From the NCBI GenBank assembly GCA_963765105.1, contig CAVXUW010000002.1, positions 1,426,001 to 1,490,000 of the forward strand: 64,000 nucleotides of DNA, in the 5' to 3' direction. How positions within the stretch are numbered: the first letter of the stretch is position 1; every line of letters begins with the position of its first letter. The translations under genes were made by a program, and so were the position numbers. Source of the DNA: CALMEC01 sp963765105 (GTDB lineage Bacteria > Actinomycetota > Thermoleophilia > Miltoncostaeales > Miltoncostaeaceae). Positions 36,243 to 47,420 of this stretch are shown one piece after another. The notes beneath the pieces are model-generated. The model ran no database searches and had not been told where the DNA came from. It saw nothing but the letters and a program-made list of their open reading frames with translations.

Positions 36243-36512
36243 CTACGACCCGTGGACGGCGCGGAACGCCTCGTAGACCAGGAAGGCCGGCCAGACCAGC
36301 GCCTTGAGCACCGCCACCACGACACCGACGAAGCCGTCGGCCTGCTGCACGAAGTAGACGAGCGCCCCGATCAGGCCGAGGCCGTAGACGGCGTCACCGC
36401 CGCCTGCGCTCCCCTGGTTCCTCCGGCGTTCCGCGTCCGCTGTCCCGACGTCCGCTGTCCCGACGTCCGCTGTCCCGACGTCCGGTGTCTCGACGATCGG
36501 TGTCTCGCTCAT
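36243..36512 (-). CDS. small single-pass membrane protein with pentapeptide repeat
   Basis: 89 residues from ATG 36510-36512 with GAGGAGG seven bases upstream. The N-terminal third has (D/G)VGTA-type pentapeptide repeats encoded by a 15-bp tandem repeat. The C-terminal half has hydrophobic segments (AVYGLGLIGALVYFVQ; FVGVVVAVLKALVWPAFLVY) like small conserved membrane proteins of actinomycetes. Function unknown. Confidence 0.65.
   Translation of the reverse strand: MSETPIVETPDVGTADVGTADVGTADAERRRNQGSAGGGDAVYGLGLIGALVYFVQQADGFVGVVVAVLKALVWPAFLVYEAFRAVHGS
36441..36500. repeat. 15-bp tandem repeat (three good copies and one diverged)
   Basis: The plus-strand unit TGTCCCGACGTCCGC runs from 36441 three times, then once as TGTCTCGACGATCGG. 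It codes for the pentapeptide repeat of the small membrane protein on the minus strand. Confidence 0.85.
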
Positions 36513-36605
36513 CGCTGAGCCTCCTCGAGGCCGCACCGACGGGGCGGCCGGTACGACCGCCCGAGGCGTCTTCGGCCCTGTCTCCAGCCAACACCCCGGA
36601 CGAGG

Positions 36606-37598
36606 TCACCTCAAGGCGCCTAGGTCCCCGATCCAGCGCTGATAGGCGTGGAGGTCGACGTTGCTGCCGCACACGATGGTGACGACATGTCGGCCGGCGA
36701 AGCGGTCACGGTCTTCGAGGAGGGCCGCGACACCGAGTGCGGCCGAGGGTTCGACGACGAGGCCGGCGTGCTCGAGGAGCACTCGCATGCCTGCGACGAT
36801 CGAGGCCTCCTCGACCAGGACGGCGTCGTCGACGACCTGGAGAAGGTCGTCCAGGACGGCCGGGAGGGGACGCCGTCCGGCCACACCGTCGGCGATGGTG
36901 TCGGTCGACTCGGTCGTCACGACACGGCGTTCGCGCCACGAGCGGGTCATCGCCGGGGCGCCCGTCGGCTGGACGCAGATGACCTCGAGGTCCGGCGCCA
37001 GGGCCTTCACCACGTGACCCACGCCGGTGGCCAGCGCTCCGCCGCCGAGAGCGACCAGGACGGCGTCGAACGACGGCTTGCTGCTGAATGGTTGCGGCCC
37101 AACGAGTTCCAGACCGATGGTCGCCGCACCTTCGCAGGTCTCGACGTCAAGGCTGTCCTCGACCAGCCGGATGCCGCCACTGCGTGCGATGCCGGCCGCA
37201 TGTTCGCGGGCCACCTCGATGTCGCCGTCCACCAGCTCCAACCGGGCACCCAGGGCGCGGATGCGGTCGAGCTTGGCGGGGGAGGCGAGCCGGGACGCCA
37301 CGACGGTGACGTCGAGTCCGCGACGGCGACCGGACCAGGCGAGGGCCTGGCCGAGGTTGCCGGCGCTGGCGCACACCACTGCCTGCGAGCCGTTGTCGGC
37401 AAGCTGGCTCGCGACGAGCTCGGTGCCGCGGGCCTTGAAGCTGCGGACCGGGTTCGCCGTCTCGAGCTTGATGCTCACGGTGCACCCGAGCACAGGCTCC
37501 AGCGCCTCGCAGCGATACAGCGCGGTGTCGAGGAAGAGTGGATCGATCACCCGGCGGGCCGCCCGGATCCGATCCAGGTCGAGGCGCGTCGTCGGCAC
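36606..37598 (-). CDS. PLP-dependent threonine/serine dehydratase-like enzyme
   Basis: 330 residues from a GTG at 37596-37598. Fold type II PLP enzyme: the Schiff-base Lys lies in NPVRSFKARG, the substrate loop is CASAGNLGQALAW, and the phosphate-binding Gly loop is VALGGGALATGVGHV. CGSNVDLHAYQRWIGD ends the catalytic domain. There is no ACT regulatory domain, so it resembles catabolic rather than IlvA-type biosynthetic dehydratases. Substrate may be Thr, Ser or a hydroxy-aspartate; not decidable here. It diverges from the LuxR/AAA regulator. Confidence 0.87.
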   Translation of the reverse strand: MPTTRLDLDRIRAARRVIDPLFLDTALYRCEALEPVLGCTVSIKLETANPVRSFKARGTELVASQLADNGSQAVVCASAGNLGQALAWSGRRRGLDVTVVASRLASPAKLDRIRALGARLELVDGDIEVAREHAAGIARSGGIRLVEDSLDVETCEGAATIGLELVGPQPFSSKPSFDAVLVALGGGALATGVGHVVKALAPDLEVICVQPTGAPAMTRSWRERRVVTTESTDTIADGVAGRRPLPAVLDDLLQVVDDAVLVEEASIVAGMRVLLEHAGLVVEPSAALGVAALLEDRDRFAGRHVVTIVCGSNVDLHAYQRWIGDLGALR

Positions 37599-37705
37599 GA
37601 TCAGCAGCGTAGCGGCGAAGGTCGACGGCTCGGTCGCCGCGCGCCCGAGAACGCTCCTGCCCGCGACGTATGTCAGTGGCCCGCGGCGCCCTCCTAGGAT
37701 TCAGG

Positions 37706-40337
37706 ATGATGCGCCTCTTCGAGCGTGACGAGCAGGCCGCGGCGATGGGTGGCTATCGGGCCGAGGCCGCGACAGGTCATGGCCGGATGGTCTTCGTCGC
37801 GGGCGAGGCCGGGGTCGGCAAGACCACCTTCGTCAGGCGGGTGCTCGACGATGCCGCAGGCCTTGCCTGCATCGCGGTGGGCGGCTGCGACGGCTCCTCG
37901 ACGCCGGCGCCGCTCGGACCGCTGGTCGAGATGCTGCCGAAGCTGCCTGCGCACGTCTGGCCCTCGGAGGCGACCCGGCACGAGGTGTTCGCCCGGCTCG
38001 TCGCCGAACTGCGCGAGCCCGCCTCGGGTGAGCCCTATCTCCTGGTGGTCGAGGACGCGCACTGGGCCGACGAGGCGACGATGGACCTGGTCCGCCACCT
38101 CGCCCGCCGGGTGCACGACTGCCGGGCATTGGTGCTGGTCACCTACCGACCGGAGGACGTGACTGCGGGGCACCCGCTGAGGATGGTGCTCGGTGACGCC
38201 GCCACCGCGTCCGGGGTGCGCCGACTCGACCTGCCCGGGTTGTCCCGTGCGGCGGTCCGACTGCTGGCCGCAGACCACGCCGCGACCCACCCGGAGGCCG
38301 CCGCCGCCGATGTCGACCGCCTGCACCGGGTCACCGGTGGCAACCCGTTCTTCGTCACCGAGGCGCTCTCGGCCGGTACCGGCGAGGTGCCGGCGACCGT
38401 CCGCGACGCGGTCCTGGCCCGGGTGGCGCGCCTGTCCGCACCCGCCCGCGCTGCCCTCGACGTGGTCGCGCTGCTCGGCGCGCGGGCCGAGCACGACCTG
38501 CTGGCCACGACCCTGGACGACGGCCCGGACGTGCTCGACGAACCGCTGCAGCGCGGCCTGCTCGACGCCCGACCCGGCGAGGTGACGTTCCGGCACGAAC
38601 TGGCCCGGTTGGCCGTGGCTGTTCAGGTGCCGACGTTCCGCAGGATCGCCATCCACCGGCGGATCCTGCGTGCACTGCTCGACCGTGAGCCCGGCCCCGC
38701 GCGGGACCCGGCCCGCCTGGCGCACCACGCCGAGGCGGCCGGTGTCGCCGAGGCGGTGCTCGCGCATGCTCCCGAGGCAGCAGCCGTCGCGGCCGAGCTC
38801 GGGTCGCACCGCGAGGCCGTCAGGCAGTACCAGCGCACCCTGCGGTTCGCCGACGGGATGCCGGACGAACGCCGGGCTCAGCTGCTGTGGGCGCTGGGCT
38901 ACGAGTGCTACCTCACCGACCAGATCGACGACGCGCTCGGGGCGGTCCAGGCGGCGCTCACGATCTGGCAGGCCGCGGGCGACGAGGTGAGGGTCGGCGA
39001 CGCGTACCGATGCCTGTCCCGGTTGAGCTGGTTCGCCGGACGCAACGACGTGGCCGAGCGTCAGGCCGACCTGGCCGTGCACTCGCTGCAGGGCTCCGAC
39101 ACGGTCGAGCTGGCGATGGCCTACAGCAACATCGCTCAACTGCGGATGCTCTCCTCGGACCTGGAGGGGGCCCGCGCCTGGGGCGGGCGTGCGCTGGCTG
39201 CCCTGGACCGATTGCCGGACGGGCAGAAGCGGACCGAGGTGAGGGTGCACGCGCTGAACAACCTCGGCACCGCCGAGGTGGTCTCGGGCGACCAGCACGC
39301 AGGCATCCGGATGCTGACCAGCAGCCTGGACCAGGCCCGGGCCGCCGATCTGCACGAGCACGCGGCCCGCGCCTACTGCAACCTGGTGTCCTGTGCGGTG
39401 GTGCAGCGTCGGCACACCGATGCCGCGGCTCAGCTGGTGGCCGGCCTGGACTACTGCATCGACCGCGACCTGGACTCCTGGACCCTCTACCTGCTGGGCC
39501 TGCAGGCCCAGCTGATGCTGAACCGGGGAGAGACAGCCGCAGCTCGCCAGTGCGCCGAGAAGGTGCTGCAGCGCACCGAGTCCGCGCCGACCAGCCAGAT
39601 CGAGCCGCTGGTCGTCCTGGCCCTGACGGCGGCCAGGGCCGGGGACCCCGGATGGCGCGAACCGGTCGACCTCGCGGTCCGGCTTGCCGACGGGATCGGC
39701 GAGATCCAGCGGCTCGGCCCGGTGACCGCGGCCCGCTGCGAGATCGCCTGGCTGGCCGGGGAGGTGGAGAGCCCGCCCCGTCTCGCCGCACAGACCTGGC
39801 CGAAGGCGACCGGTGCCGACTGCCCGTGGAACCGGGGGTCGATCGCCACCTGGCTCGGCGACCCGACCGCCGGCGACGGCGCCCCGCTGGCCCCGCCGTA
39901 CGCCCTCGAGGTGAGCGGGCCGCTGGGTCGAGGCCGCGAGCCTCTGGCAGCACCTGGGCTGCCCGCACGAACAGGCGCTGGCCCTTGCCCGCAGCGACGA
40001 CCGGGCTGCCATGACCGATGCGGTCGAGCTGTTCGACGCGCTCGGGTCGTCCGGGGCGGCCGCCCGGACCCGTGCGCTGCTGCGGGCCCGGGGGTGGTCG
40101 GCCCCGCGGGCCGCCCGGACCAGCACCCGCGGGCACCCGGGCGGACTGACCGCGCGCGAGGCGCAGGTGCTCGGGCTGCTGGCCGAGCGCCTGTCGGACG
40201 CCGAGATCGCCACCGGCTCGTGCTCTCCCGTCGCACCGTCGAGCATCACGTCGCCGCCATCCTGGCCAAGTTCGGGGTGGCGCTCCCGCCGCGAGGCCGC
40301 CCAGCTCGACGATGGGTACCGCGGCCACCCGGGATAG
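37706..40337 (+). CDS. LuxR-family AAA/TPR transcriptional regulator (LAL-type, frameshifted near the end)
   Basis: About 877 codons from ATG 37706. N-terminal P-loop: MVFVAGEAGVGKTTFVRRVL; Walker B-like LLVVEDAHWADEATMDLV. The middle is helical TPR-like (AMAYSNIAQLRMLSSDLEGA, ALNNLGTAEVVSGDQHAGI). The frame slips near 39925, and again near 40215 and 40275. Restored, the end reads GLTAREAQVLGLLAERLSDA followed by SRRTVEHHVAAILAKFGV, a typical LuxR helix-turn-helix. The length is ordinary for LAL regulators. The open frame that runs on to 41317 is an artefact of these slips. Confidence 0.82.
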
Positions 40338-40439
40338 GTAGTCCTCACCCATGTGGACCCGGTCCGGGTATCGGTAGACCTGCGACGACGACCTGCCGCG
40401 CGCCCCGCGCCGCAGGCGGCCACAGGAGAGGACCACCCC

Positions 40440-40691
40440 ATGCCACTGTTCATGGACATCCACCACCTCGGCAGCGGGGTCACGATGGACGACGTCGCGA
40501 AGGCGCACCAGGCCGACCTCGCCGCCCAGGGCGAGCACGACGTGAGGTACCTGCGCTACTGGGTCGACGAGGGCAAGGGCGAGGTCTTCTGCCTGGTCGA
40601 GGCGCCCGATGCGCAAGCCGCGAACGAGGTCCACCGCAAGGCCCACGGCCTGGTCGCCGACGCCATCCACCAGGTACAGGAAGGGGTCTGA
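40440..40691 (+). CDS. DUF4242 small protein
   Basis: 83 residues from ATG 40440 with GGAGAGG upstream. The ferredoxin-like DUF4242 pattern is visible: PLFMDIHHLGSGVTMDDVAK, VRYLRYWVDEGKGEVFCLVE and DAQAANEVHRKAHGL. A related Streptomyces protein binds nickel; the His residues near 7, 8 and 70 could serve here, but this is inference. The next gene starts two bases after its stop, so they are cotranscribed. Confidence 0.82.
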   Translation: MPLFMDIHHLGSGVTMDDVAKAHQADLAAQGEHDVRYLRYWVDEGKGEVFCLVEAPDAQAANEVHRKAHGLVADAIHQVQEGV

Positions 40692-40693
40692 CG

Positions 40694-41249
40694 ATGCTTC
40701 GTCGGCGCACTGTCAGTCTGGCCACCGGCACCGTCACCCTCGCAGCCGCCGCCGCACTCACTCTCGGGTTGGGCCCGAGCAGGGCTGCCGACGAGGAGTC
40801 GGGGCCGCTCGACCAGGTGCGCAGGGCCACCAGCGGCTACCGCGACGTGAGCCGTGCGTTGGCCGCGGGCTACGTGCAGTTCTTCGGTTGCGTGCACGAG
40901 CCGCTGGCCGGGGCGATGGGCACCCACTTCGTCAACGCAGCGTTGGTCGGGGACGGCAAGATCGACGCTGCCAGACCCGAGGCGCTCATGTACGACATCC
41001 GGCCCGACGGCCGGCTCGACCTCCTCGGCGCCGAGTACGTGGTCTTCAAGGACGCCTGGGACAGCACGCCACTCCTCGCCGCCGGAGCTGTTCGGGCAGA
41101 CCTTCGTCACCGTGGGCACGCCGAACCGGTACGGGCTGCCACCCTTCTACGAGCTGCATGCCTGGGCCTGGAAGGCGAACCCCACCGGCGCGAACAAGGA
41201 CTGGAATCCCCGGGTGATGTGCATCAGCACCGAGGGCCACGTCCGCTGA
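40694..41249 (+). CDS. secreted hypothetical protein (one frameshift)
   Basis: About 185 codons from ATG 40694. The signal peptide (TVTLAAAAALTLGLGPSRA) is followed by a domain with YRDVSRALAAGYVQFFGCVH, MGTHFVNAALVGDGKID, PEALMYDIRPDGRLDLLGAE and YVVFKDAWDS. After a slip near 41075 it continues GQTFVTVGTPNRYGLPPFYE and LHAWAWKANPTGANKDWNPR. The paired His/Glu/Cys positions suggest a metal site. Similar proteins are common in actinomycetes and of unknown function. Coupled to the DUF4242 gene. Confidence 0.7.
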
Positions 41250-41297
41250 ACCTGCCACCCTCAGCCCGGATCCACGGGGCGAGGTCTGGCAGCGTCG

Positions 41298-42254
41298 TCA
41301 CCCGTCGTCTCGGCTGAGCAGTCGTCGGCGGTGTTGCGCCTTGTTGTTCCACACCACCTGCTGCAGGGCAAGGGTGGCCCATCCGGCAAGGACCATGCCG
41401 CAGATGTTGAGGGCCAACTGGATCGCGCTGCCCGTGACTTCGTCCCAGGCACCGAAGGCCACGCCGAGGGCGACGTTGCCTGCGGCGGGGACGGTGGTGA
41501 CCGAGATGAACACCCCTGACAGTCCGCCGACCTTGGCCGAGGTCAGGGAGAGCACCCCAGCGGCGGCGGCGATGAGAGCGACGATGAAGGACCACTTGTC
41601 GGGCGAGTAGATGAAGTCGGTACCGGGGCGCGCGCCCGTGACGTCGGCCGTGACGACCCAGCCCAGGCTGCGGGCGATGACCGCCGCCAGGGTGGTCGCG
41701 GCGATCGCACCACTGAACCCGACCACCAGCGTGCGTGCCGCCAGCCTGAACAGGCTGCTGCGCCGTCGTACGAGTGCTAGGCCGAGGGCGGCTATCGGGA
41801 TGAACTCCGGTCCCAGCACCATGGCACCGATGACCAGGACCTGGGAGTCCACGACGATGGCGATGCCTGCGAGCAGGGTGGCCAGCGTCATGAACGAGAG
41901 GTAGGTCCAGTTGAGCTCGGACTCCTCGTAGGCGCGTTGGGTGACATCGGCCCACACGACGGCGTCGGCGCTCGAGCCGGGGGTCTCGCGTTCGGCGTCG
42001 AACCCGGGGCGCGAGACCCAGGTGGTGACGGTCTCGACGTGGATGGTGCCTCGTTCGGGCAGGCCGAGGTCGATGAGCTGGTCGATGAGTTCGTTGACGG
42101 CTTCGCGGGCCACGTCGGCCAGCACGAGGTCACCGACAGGGTCGAGGGAGACCCCGGGTATCACCGCGAGGTGGCTCACCGCCGGATCGTCGGCGAACAC
42201 GGCCAGAACCTGGTCGGTCAGGTGAGTGGGGGAGGAGATCCGCAGGTGCTGCAT
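41298..42254 (-). CDS. DUF389-family membrane protein
   Basis: 318 residues. A cytoplasmic N-terminal domain of about 110 residues precedes five or six TM helices. The DUF389 signature appears as DSQVLVIGAMVLGPEFIPIA, ALGLALVRRRSSLFRLAAR and LSLTSAKVGGLSGVFISVTT. This family has no established function. It ends next to the secreted hypothetical gene, convergent with it. Confidence 0.87.
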   Translation of the reverse strand: MQHLRISSPTHLTDQVLAVFADDPAVSHLAVIPGVSLDPVGDLVLADVAREAVNELIDQLIDLGLPERGTIHVETVTTWVSRPGFDAERETPGSSADAVVWADVTQRAYEESELNWTYLSFMTLATLLAGIAIVVDSQVLVIGAMVLGPEFIPIAALGLALVRRRSSLFRLAARTLVVGFSGAIAATTLAAVIARSLGWVVTADVTGARPGTDFIYSPDKWSFIVALIAAAAGVLSLTSAKVGGLSGVFISVTTVPAAGNVALGVAFGAWDEVTGSAIQLALNICGMVLAGWATLALQQVVWNNKAQHRRRLLSRDDG

Positions 42255-42420
42255 GAAACGGTCAGCGCTCCTGAGCCTGGTTCGTCACGACCGGCAGCGT
42301 AGTTGAGGCACCCCTCAGTGACGTCCACAGCCTCGCATGGCAATCCACCACTCGAGTTCTGGGGGTTCCCCGACGACGATGAAGGCCCCGACCGCATTGC
42401 TGCTGGTCAGGGCCTTGGTC

Positions 42421-42479
42421 GTCGCTGTCTCAACGAGTGCGCCCGAAGGGATTCGAACCCCAAACCTTCTGATCCGTAG
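42421..42479. repeat. putative att repeat: 3' fragment of tRNA-Arg plus 17 bp of its downstream flank
   Basis: This 59-bp segment matches 44355-44413 in 58 of 59 positions. It covers the T-arm, variable loop and 3' part of the anticodon arm of tRNA-Arg and 17 bases beyond its 3' end, then diverges abruptly. It lacks the 5' half of the tRNA and cannot fold as one. This is the expected distal junction of an element inserted at the 3' end of a tRNA gene. The rest of the 42255-42583 gap shows no gene I can support. Confidence 0.85.
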
Positions 42480-42583
42480 GCGGACCCTCGCTTGCCGTCG
42501 GCAACGGTCGCTGACCTGCGGCGATGGCGTCCAGGCCGGTCGGGGCGTGCTCGTCTGGGGGCGCATTTGGGGCGGGCGCTAGG

Positions 42584-43536
42584 TCAGGTGGACCAGGTCG
42601 AGGAGTCGGCGCGCCACGTCGCGTCGACATCGAGATCGCCGCCCAGCGCAGGGTCGGCGAAGGCGACCACTTCGTCGACCACCGCGGTGAAGATGTGGGG
42701 GAGCTTGGCGGCGTCCGGCCCGAGGCGGCGTCGGTACCCGTCGAAGGCGCTCGCGCGGGCCGCGCCGTAGTCGTGGAGGACGTCGCGCAGCGGCCGCAGC
42801 CTGACGCCGCGGTTCTGGGACGTCGCGGCCAGGGCGGTGAGCAGGTCGGCGGCGGGGACGTCGTGGGCGCGGGTCAGGGTCCAGACGTCGGCGTAGTCGC
42901 GGACCTGACTGTTGCCGGCGCCGAGCTCGACCGCTGTGCTGAGCTTCTCGGCCAGGACGACGGGCAGCGGGTACCCCAGCACCCGGACCGATGGGTGGCG
43001 TGGCAGCAGCGTCGGTAGTCCACATGGGTGGGCGGTGGCGCGACCGGGTCGCCGGTACTGATGTCGAGACGCAGCTTGACGTCTGCCCCGGCGACCGCGG
43101 CGTGCATGGTGACGCGGACGCCTCCGTAGAGGTCGCCGTCGCGGATCGTGCCGACCGTCGCGGTGTCGGTGCGGAAGGCGACACCGTCCTCGACCGGAGC
43201 CGGCAGCGAGGCGACCTCGACGACCCGGCGCAGGACGGCGTCCTCATCGAGATGGAGGTTGCGGGCGAGGAAGTCGGCGTCGACGGTGGCGCGGCGGGCG
43301 TCCCACACGGCAAGGAGCATCCCGCCCTTGAGCACGAGCCGATCGGCATGCTCGCTCGTCGCCAGTCGGGCGAGGAACCGCTCCAGGACATACATCACCA
43401 GCAGGGTCTGGGTCTGGCGGCCCTCGCGCCGGGCGAGGTTCTGCAGGTCCAGGTAGGCCCGTCCGGCGGCGTCAGCCCGGGTCGGGCGCCGCAGGTTGCC
43501 TCTCGGGCTGCCCGGCCCGTCCGCGGCGGGCGTCAT
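42584..43536 (-). CDS. abiEii: AbiEii-type nucleotidyltransferase toxin (one frameshift)
   Basis: About 317 codons from ATG 43534-43536, which overlaps the antitoxin stop by ATGA. AbiEii motifs are visible: RLVLKGGMLLAVWD and RRATVDADFLARN (the usual R-x-T-x-D-x-D), then LDISTGDPV and GYPLPVVLAEKLSTAVELGA with the conserved Lys. One base is missing near 43015, in a short C run (TACCGACG where TACCCGACG restores the frame). Known family: type IV toxin-antitoxin and abortive infection AbiE systems; the toxin is a tRNA or RNA nucleotidyltransferase. The catalytic residues look intact once the frame is restored. Confidence 0.82.
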
Positions 43537-44120
43537 GACGCCTGCAGGACGTCGACCGCGGCCCGGACCGGGCCGAGGACGTCGAGAGCGCGCGCCAGCT
43601 CGACCAGCTCGCTGACCCGGGCGTCGCGCCGGGACAGATATCGACGCAGCGCGATGTGCGCGACGGACTCACCCAGCTTGCGACGCATCCGCATCAGGTC
43701 GACCACCGTCCGCGCCGGCGAGTACACCCGGACCGGTTCCCCCGGTGCCGCCTCCACCTGGTCCAGACCGAGCTCGAACGTCGCCGGGTCCCAGACGAAC
43801 ACCTCCACCGGCGGATAGTCGATCTTGGGCGGCCACGTCCGGCGCGGAACCGCGATCTGCACGGCGACCGGCAACTCATCCGTCAGGTCGTGCACCGACG
43901 CGGCCGACAGCAAGCACACCACGGCGCGCGGCGCCCGGCGGGACACCGCCAGCAGGTCCGGGTACGTGGCGGCAGGGGCGTCCGCCCGACGGAAGACGCC
44001 GCGCGACAGCTCGACATAGGATCCCGTGTCCCGACCCGAGTAGAGCTCGCGGGGGTGCACACCTGCGGCGCGTGCCTCACCGGTGGTGAAGGTGGCAGGG
44101 AGCGACGACTCCGCGGACAT
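43533..44120 (-). CDS. abiEi: AbiEi-type antitoxin/transcriptional regulator
   Basis: 195 residues from ATG 44118-44120. The N-terminal winged helix (FTTGEARAAGVHPRELYSGR and YVELSRGVFRRADAP) and the AbiEi_4-like body (VVCLLSAASVHDLTDELPVA; VRVYSPARTVVDLMRMRRKL) are typical. AbiEi proteins repress their own promoter and neutralise AbiEii. The ATGA overlap with the toxin gene is the normal arrangement. The pair is the only cargo between the two tRNA-derived repeats. Confidence 0.85.
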   Translation of the reverse strand: MSAESSLPATFTTGEARAAGVHPRELYSGRDTGSYVELSRGVFRRADAPAATYPDLLAVSRRAPRAVVCLLSAASVHDLTDELPVAVQIAVPRRTWPPKIDYPPVEVFVWDPATFELGLDQVEAAPGEPVRVYSPARTVVDLMRMRRKLGESVAHIALRRYLSRRDARVSELVELARALDVLGPVRAAVDVLQAS

Positions 44121-44127
44121 GGAGTGA

Positions 44128-44156
44128 ATCCTGTTCCTCGGGACTCGACATGTCAA
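44128..44156 (-). promoter_or_regulatory. abiE promoter
   Basis: On the minus strand TTGACA (44156-44151) and CAGGAT (44133-44128) are 17 bases apart. The ATG follows the -10 box by seven bases, suggesting a leaderless message. The palindromic TGACATGTC at the -35 box could be part of the AbiEi operator. Confidence 0.5.
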
Positions 44157-44354
44157 GGATTTAGTCCGGGGTCCCCTCCGTTCCGTCCGGAACCCCGAAC
44201 CCCCACCCTTCTGTTCTCATCCCGGGCGTGCCACGCAACGCACGGGTTCGAGGCAGGCGCCTGCCGAGCGCTGCGTTGTTGGGACGGCCTCGACCCGAGG
44301 CCGGGAACCAAATCGGCCTCCGCCCCGCGTTTCCGCAGTTCGGAGGCCGTTCCG

Positions 44355-44413
44355 GTCGCTGTCTCAACGAGTGCGCCCGAAGGGATTCGAACCCCTAACC
44401 TTCTGATCCGTAG
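44355..44413. repeat. putative att repeat at the intact tRNA-Arg end of the AbiE islet
   Basis: This is the partner of 42421-42479, 1,934 bp away, with one mismatch. Bases 44372-44413 lie inside the intact tRNA-Arg gene and 44355-44371 are its 3' flank. The repeat pair defines a unit of about 1.9 kb with only the AbiE genes inside. Confidence 0.85.
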
Positions 44414-44444
44414 TCAGATGCTCTATCCGTTGAGCTACGGGCGC
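44372..44444 (-). tRNA. tRNA-Arg (anticodon ACG)
   Basis: 73 bases fold as a complete cloverleaf: acceptor GCGCCCG/CGGGCGC, D-arm GCTC...GAGC, anticodon stem TCTGA/TCAGA with loop CTACGGA (ACG), and T-loop TTCGAAT. The discriminator is A; CCA is not encoded. Its 3' end is the apparent insertion site of the AbiE islet. Confidence 0.95.
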
Positions 44445-44954
44445 TCGCCGTGGGCCGAGGTCCACAACAGCCACCGATCCTAGCGCACCGCCCTGCACCG
44501 TCCGAATCGGTTCCACCATGATCAGCGCCAACGGCGGCCCATGCACAGGAATCGGGTGGGGAACCTGGTCCAGCGCTGATCATGTGCGCCCTGTGGGCGC
44601 TCGGAGCCTTGGTCAGACCGGCGGGACAAGGGCGGGTGAGGGCCTGGCTTCGCAGTAGGCGGAGGGCGTCGTCCCAGGATGTGGGCCCGCCGTCCCGCGC
44701 ACAGAACGTAAGCGTTTTCAGATCCACGACAAGGGGCTCTCGTCACCCCGGTCCGCCCCGGACGCCATGCCGACGTTATCAGAGTCACAATCGGTTGTTG
44801 CAGGTCAGAGCCTTGTGACGCGATTCACGTAGTGTCCCGGCCCAGAGGGTTTCATCGATCGGCGGCAGGTCGTACGGTGGTTCTGAAACCACCCGTAAGC
44901 CACCCGATGTAACAGATTGTCATAACAAACAGGTGGCCGTGCTAGGAGGACCGG
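44445..44954. other. 510-bp region without a supported gene between tRNA-Arg and pckG
   Basis: I see no frame with a credible start, ribosome binding site or recognisable product on either strand. The last 130 bases form the pckG leader, with an inverted repeat and an AT-richer stretch (TAACAGATTGTCATAACAAA) that probably holds the promoter. Confidence 0.5.
44876..44893 (+). promoter_or_regulatory. inverted repeat in the pckG leader
   Basis: GGTGGTT (44876-44882) and AACCACC (44887-44893) pair with a 4-base loop. A second pair, GCCACC (about 44899-44904) and GGTGGC (about 44932-44937), brackets the AT-rich promoter-like stretch. Either may be an operator for the gluconeogenic gene. Confidence 0.35.
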
Positions 44955-46754
<1,800 letters not shown>

Positions 46755-46771
46755 GGGATCGGGTTCTGCAC

Positions 46772-46821
46772 CGGGGTGAGGGCGGCCAGGCCAACGGGTG
46801 GACCTGACCGCCCTCACCCCG
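46772..46821. terminator. bidirectional 14-bp hairpin between pckG and the convergent gene
   Basis: CGGGGTGAGGGCGG (46772-46785) is the exact complement of 46808-46821. It lies after the pckG stop and overlaps the last codons of the minus-strand gene ending at 46814, so it can serve both directions. Confidence 0.7.
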
Positions 46822-47416
46822 TCGGCAGCGCTTCGAGTGCGGTGGCGAGTGCCCCGGCGACAGCCGGCGACACCCGCCACCGCACGCGGCCGTTGTCGAC
46901 CGCCAGGCACTGCTCGCCGTCCTGCATCAGGCCTCCTGTCACCCGGACCGACACCGGCGCACCTGACGGGTAGTCGAACCGCAGCAACGCCACCAGCGTC
47001 GCCGGGCAGCCCGCCGCCGCGGTGGCCGTGACCGGCGGCACCCGCTTGGCGACCAGCGCGTCGTCCGGCCAGCCACCCTGCGGGGTGTCGACGACGGCGG
47101 CCAGGTGAGCGGTCCGCGCCTCGTCGAGATGCACGAGCACGTGCGGCCGGTCGGGCCGGCAGACCGTCGCCGTCAGCGGGGCCGACATCGCAGTGAGCGG
47201 CAGCAGCGCCTGGTCGGTCCCCGCCCGCGTCGAGCCCTGCTGCCCCGGCAGCTGGGACAGGCAGGACGGCGACGTCACCGGCTCGACGCGGTAGCCCACC
47301 TGCGGCGCCCACCACCACAGGCCCGTGACGATGAGCACACCGGCCGCGAGCGCAGCGACAACCGGCCCGACGACGCGGCCCGAAGGGCCTGCCGGTCGGC
47401 CGGTCAGTCGCTTCAC
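46814..47416 (-). CDS. membrane-anchored exported hypothetical protein
   Basis: 200 residues from a GTG at 47414-47416. One N-terminal TM helix (VVAALAAGVLIVTGLWWWAP) is followed by an extracytoplasmic domain with four cysteines (SPSCLSQLPG, ATVCRPDRPH, AAGCPATLVALLRFDYPSG, EQCLAVDNGR). No family recognised. It begins four bases after the stop of the next upstream gene, so it is in an operon with the 370-residue exported protein. Confidence 0.65.
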   Translation of the reverse strand: MKRLTGRPAGPSGRVVGPVVAALAAGVLIVTGLWWWAPQVGYRVEPVTSPSCLSQLPGQQGSTRAGTDQALLPLTAMSAPLTATVCRPDRPHVLVHLDEARTAHLAAVVDTPQGGWPDDALVAKRVPPVTATAAAGCPATLVALLRFDYPSGAPVSVRVTGGLMQDGEQCLAVDNGRVRWRVSPAVAGALATALEALPTG

Positions 47417-47420
47417 GGTC

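Noticed and set aside
40338..41317. Extension of the LuxR/AAA regulator frame through the DUF4242 and secreted-protein genes
   Set aside because: The extension arises from frame slips near 39925-40275; in the correct frame the regulator ends at 40337 after a normal LuxR helix-turn-helix.
42421..42479. A second functional tRNA-Arg
   Set aside because: Only the 3' portion is present; the acceptor 5' strand and D-arm are missing, so it cannot fold.
42480..44354. An integrase or transposase within the AbiE islet
   Set aside because: Both coding frames are fully accounted for by abiEi and abiEii, and the remaining stretches of about 100 and 230 bases are too short and show no such motif.
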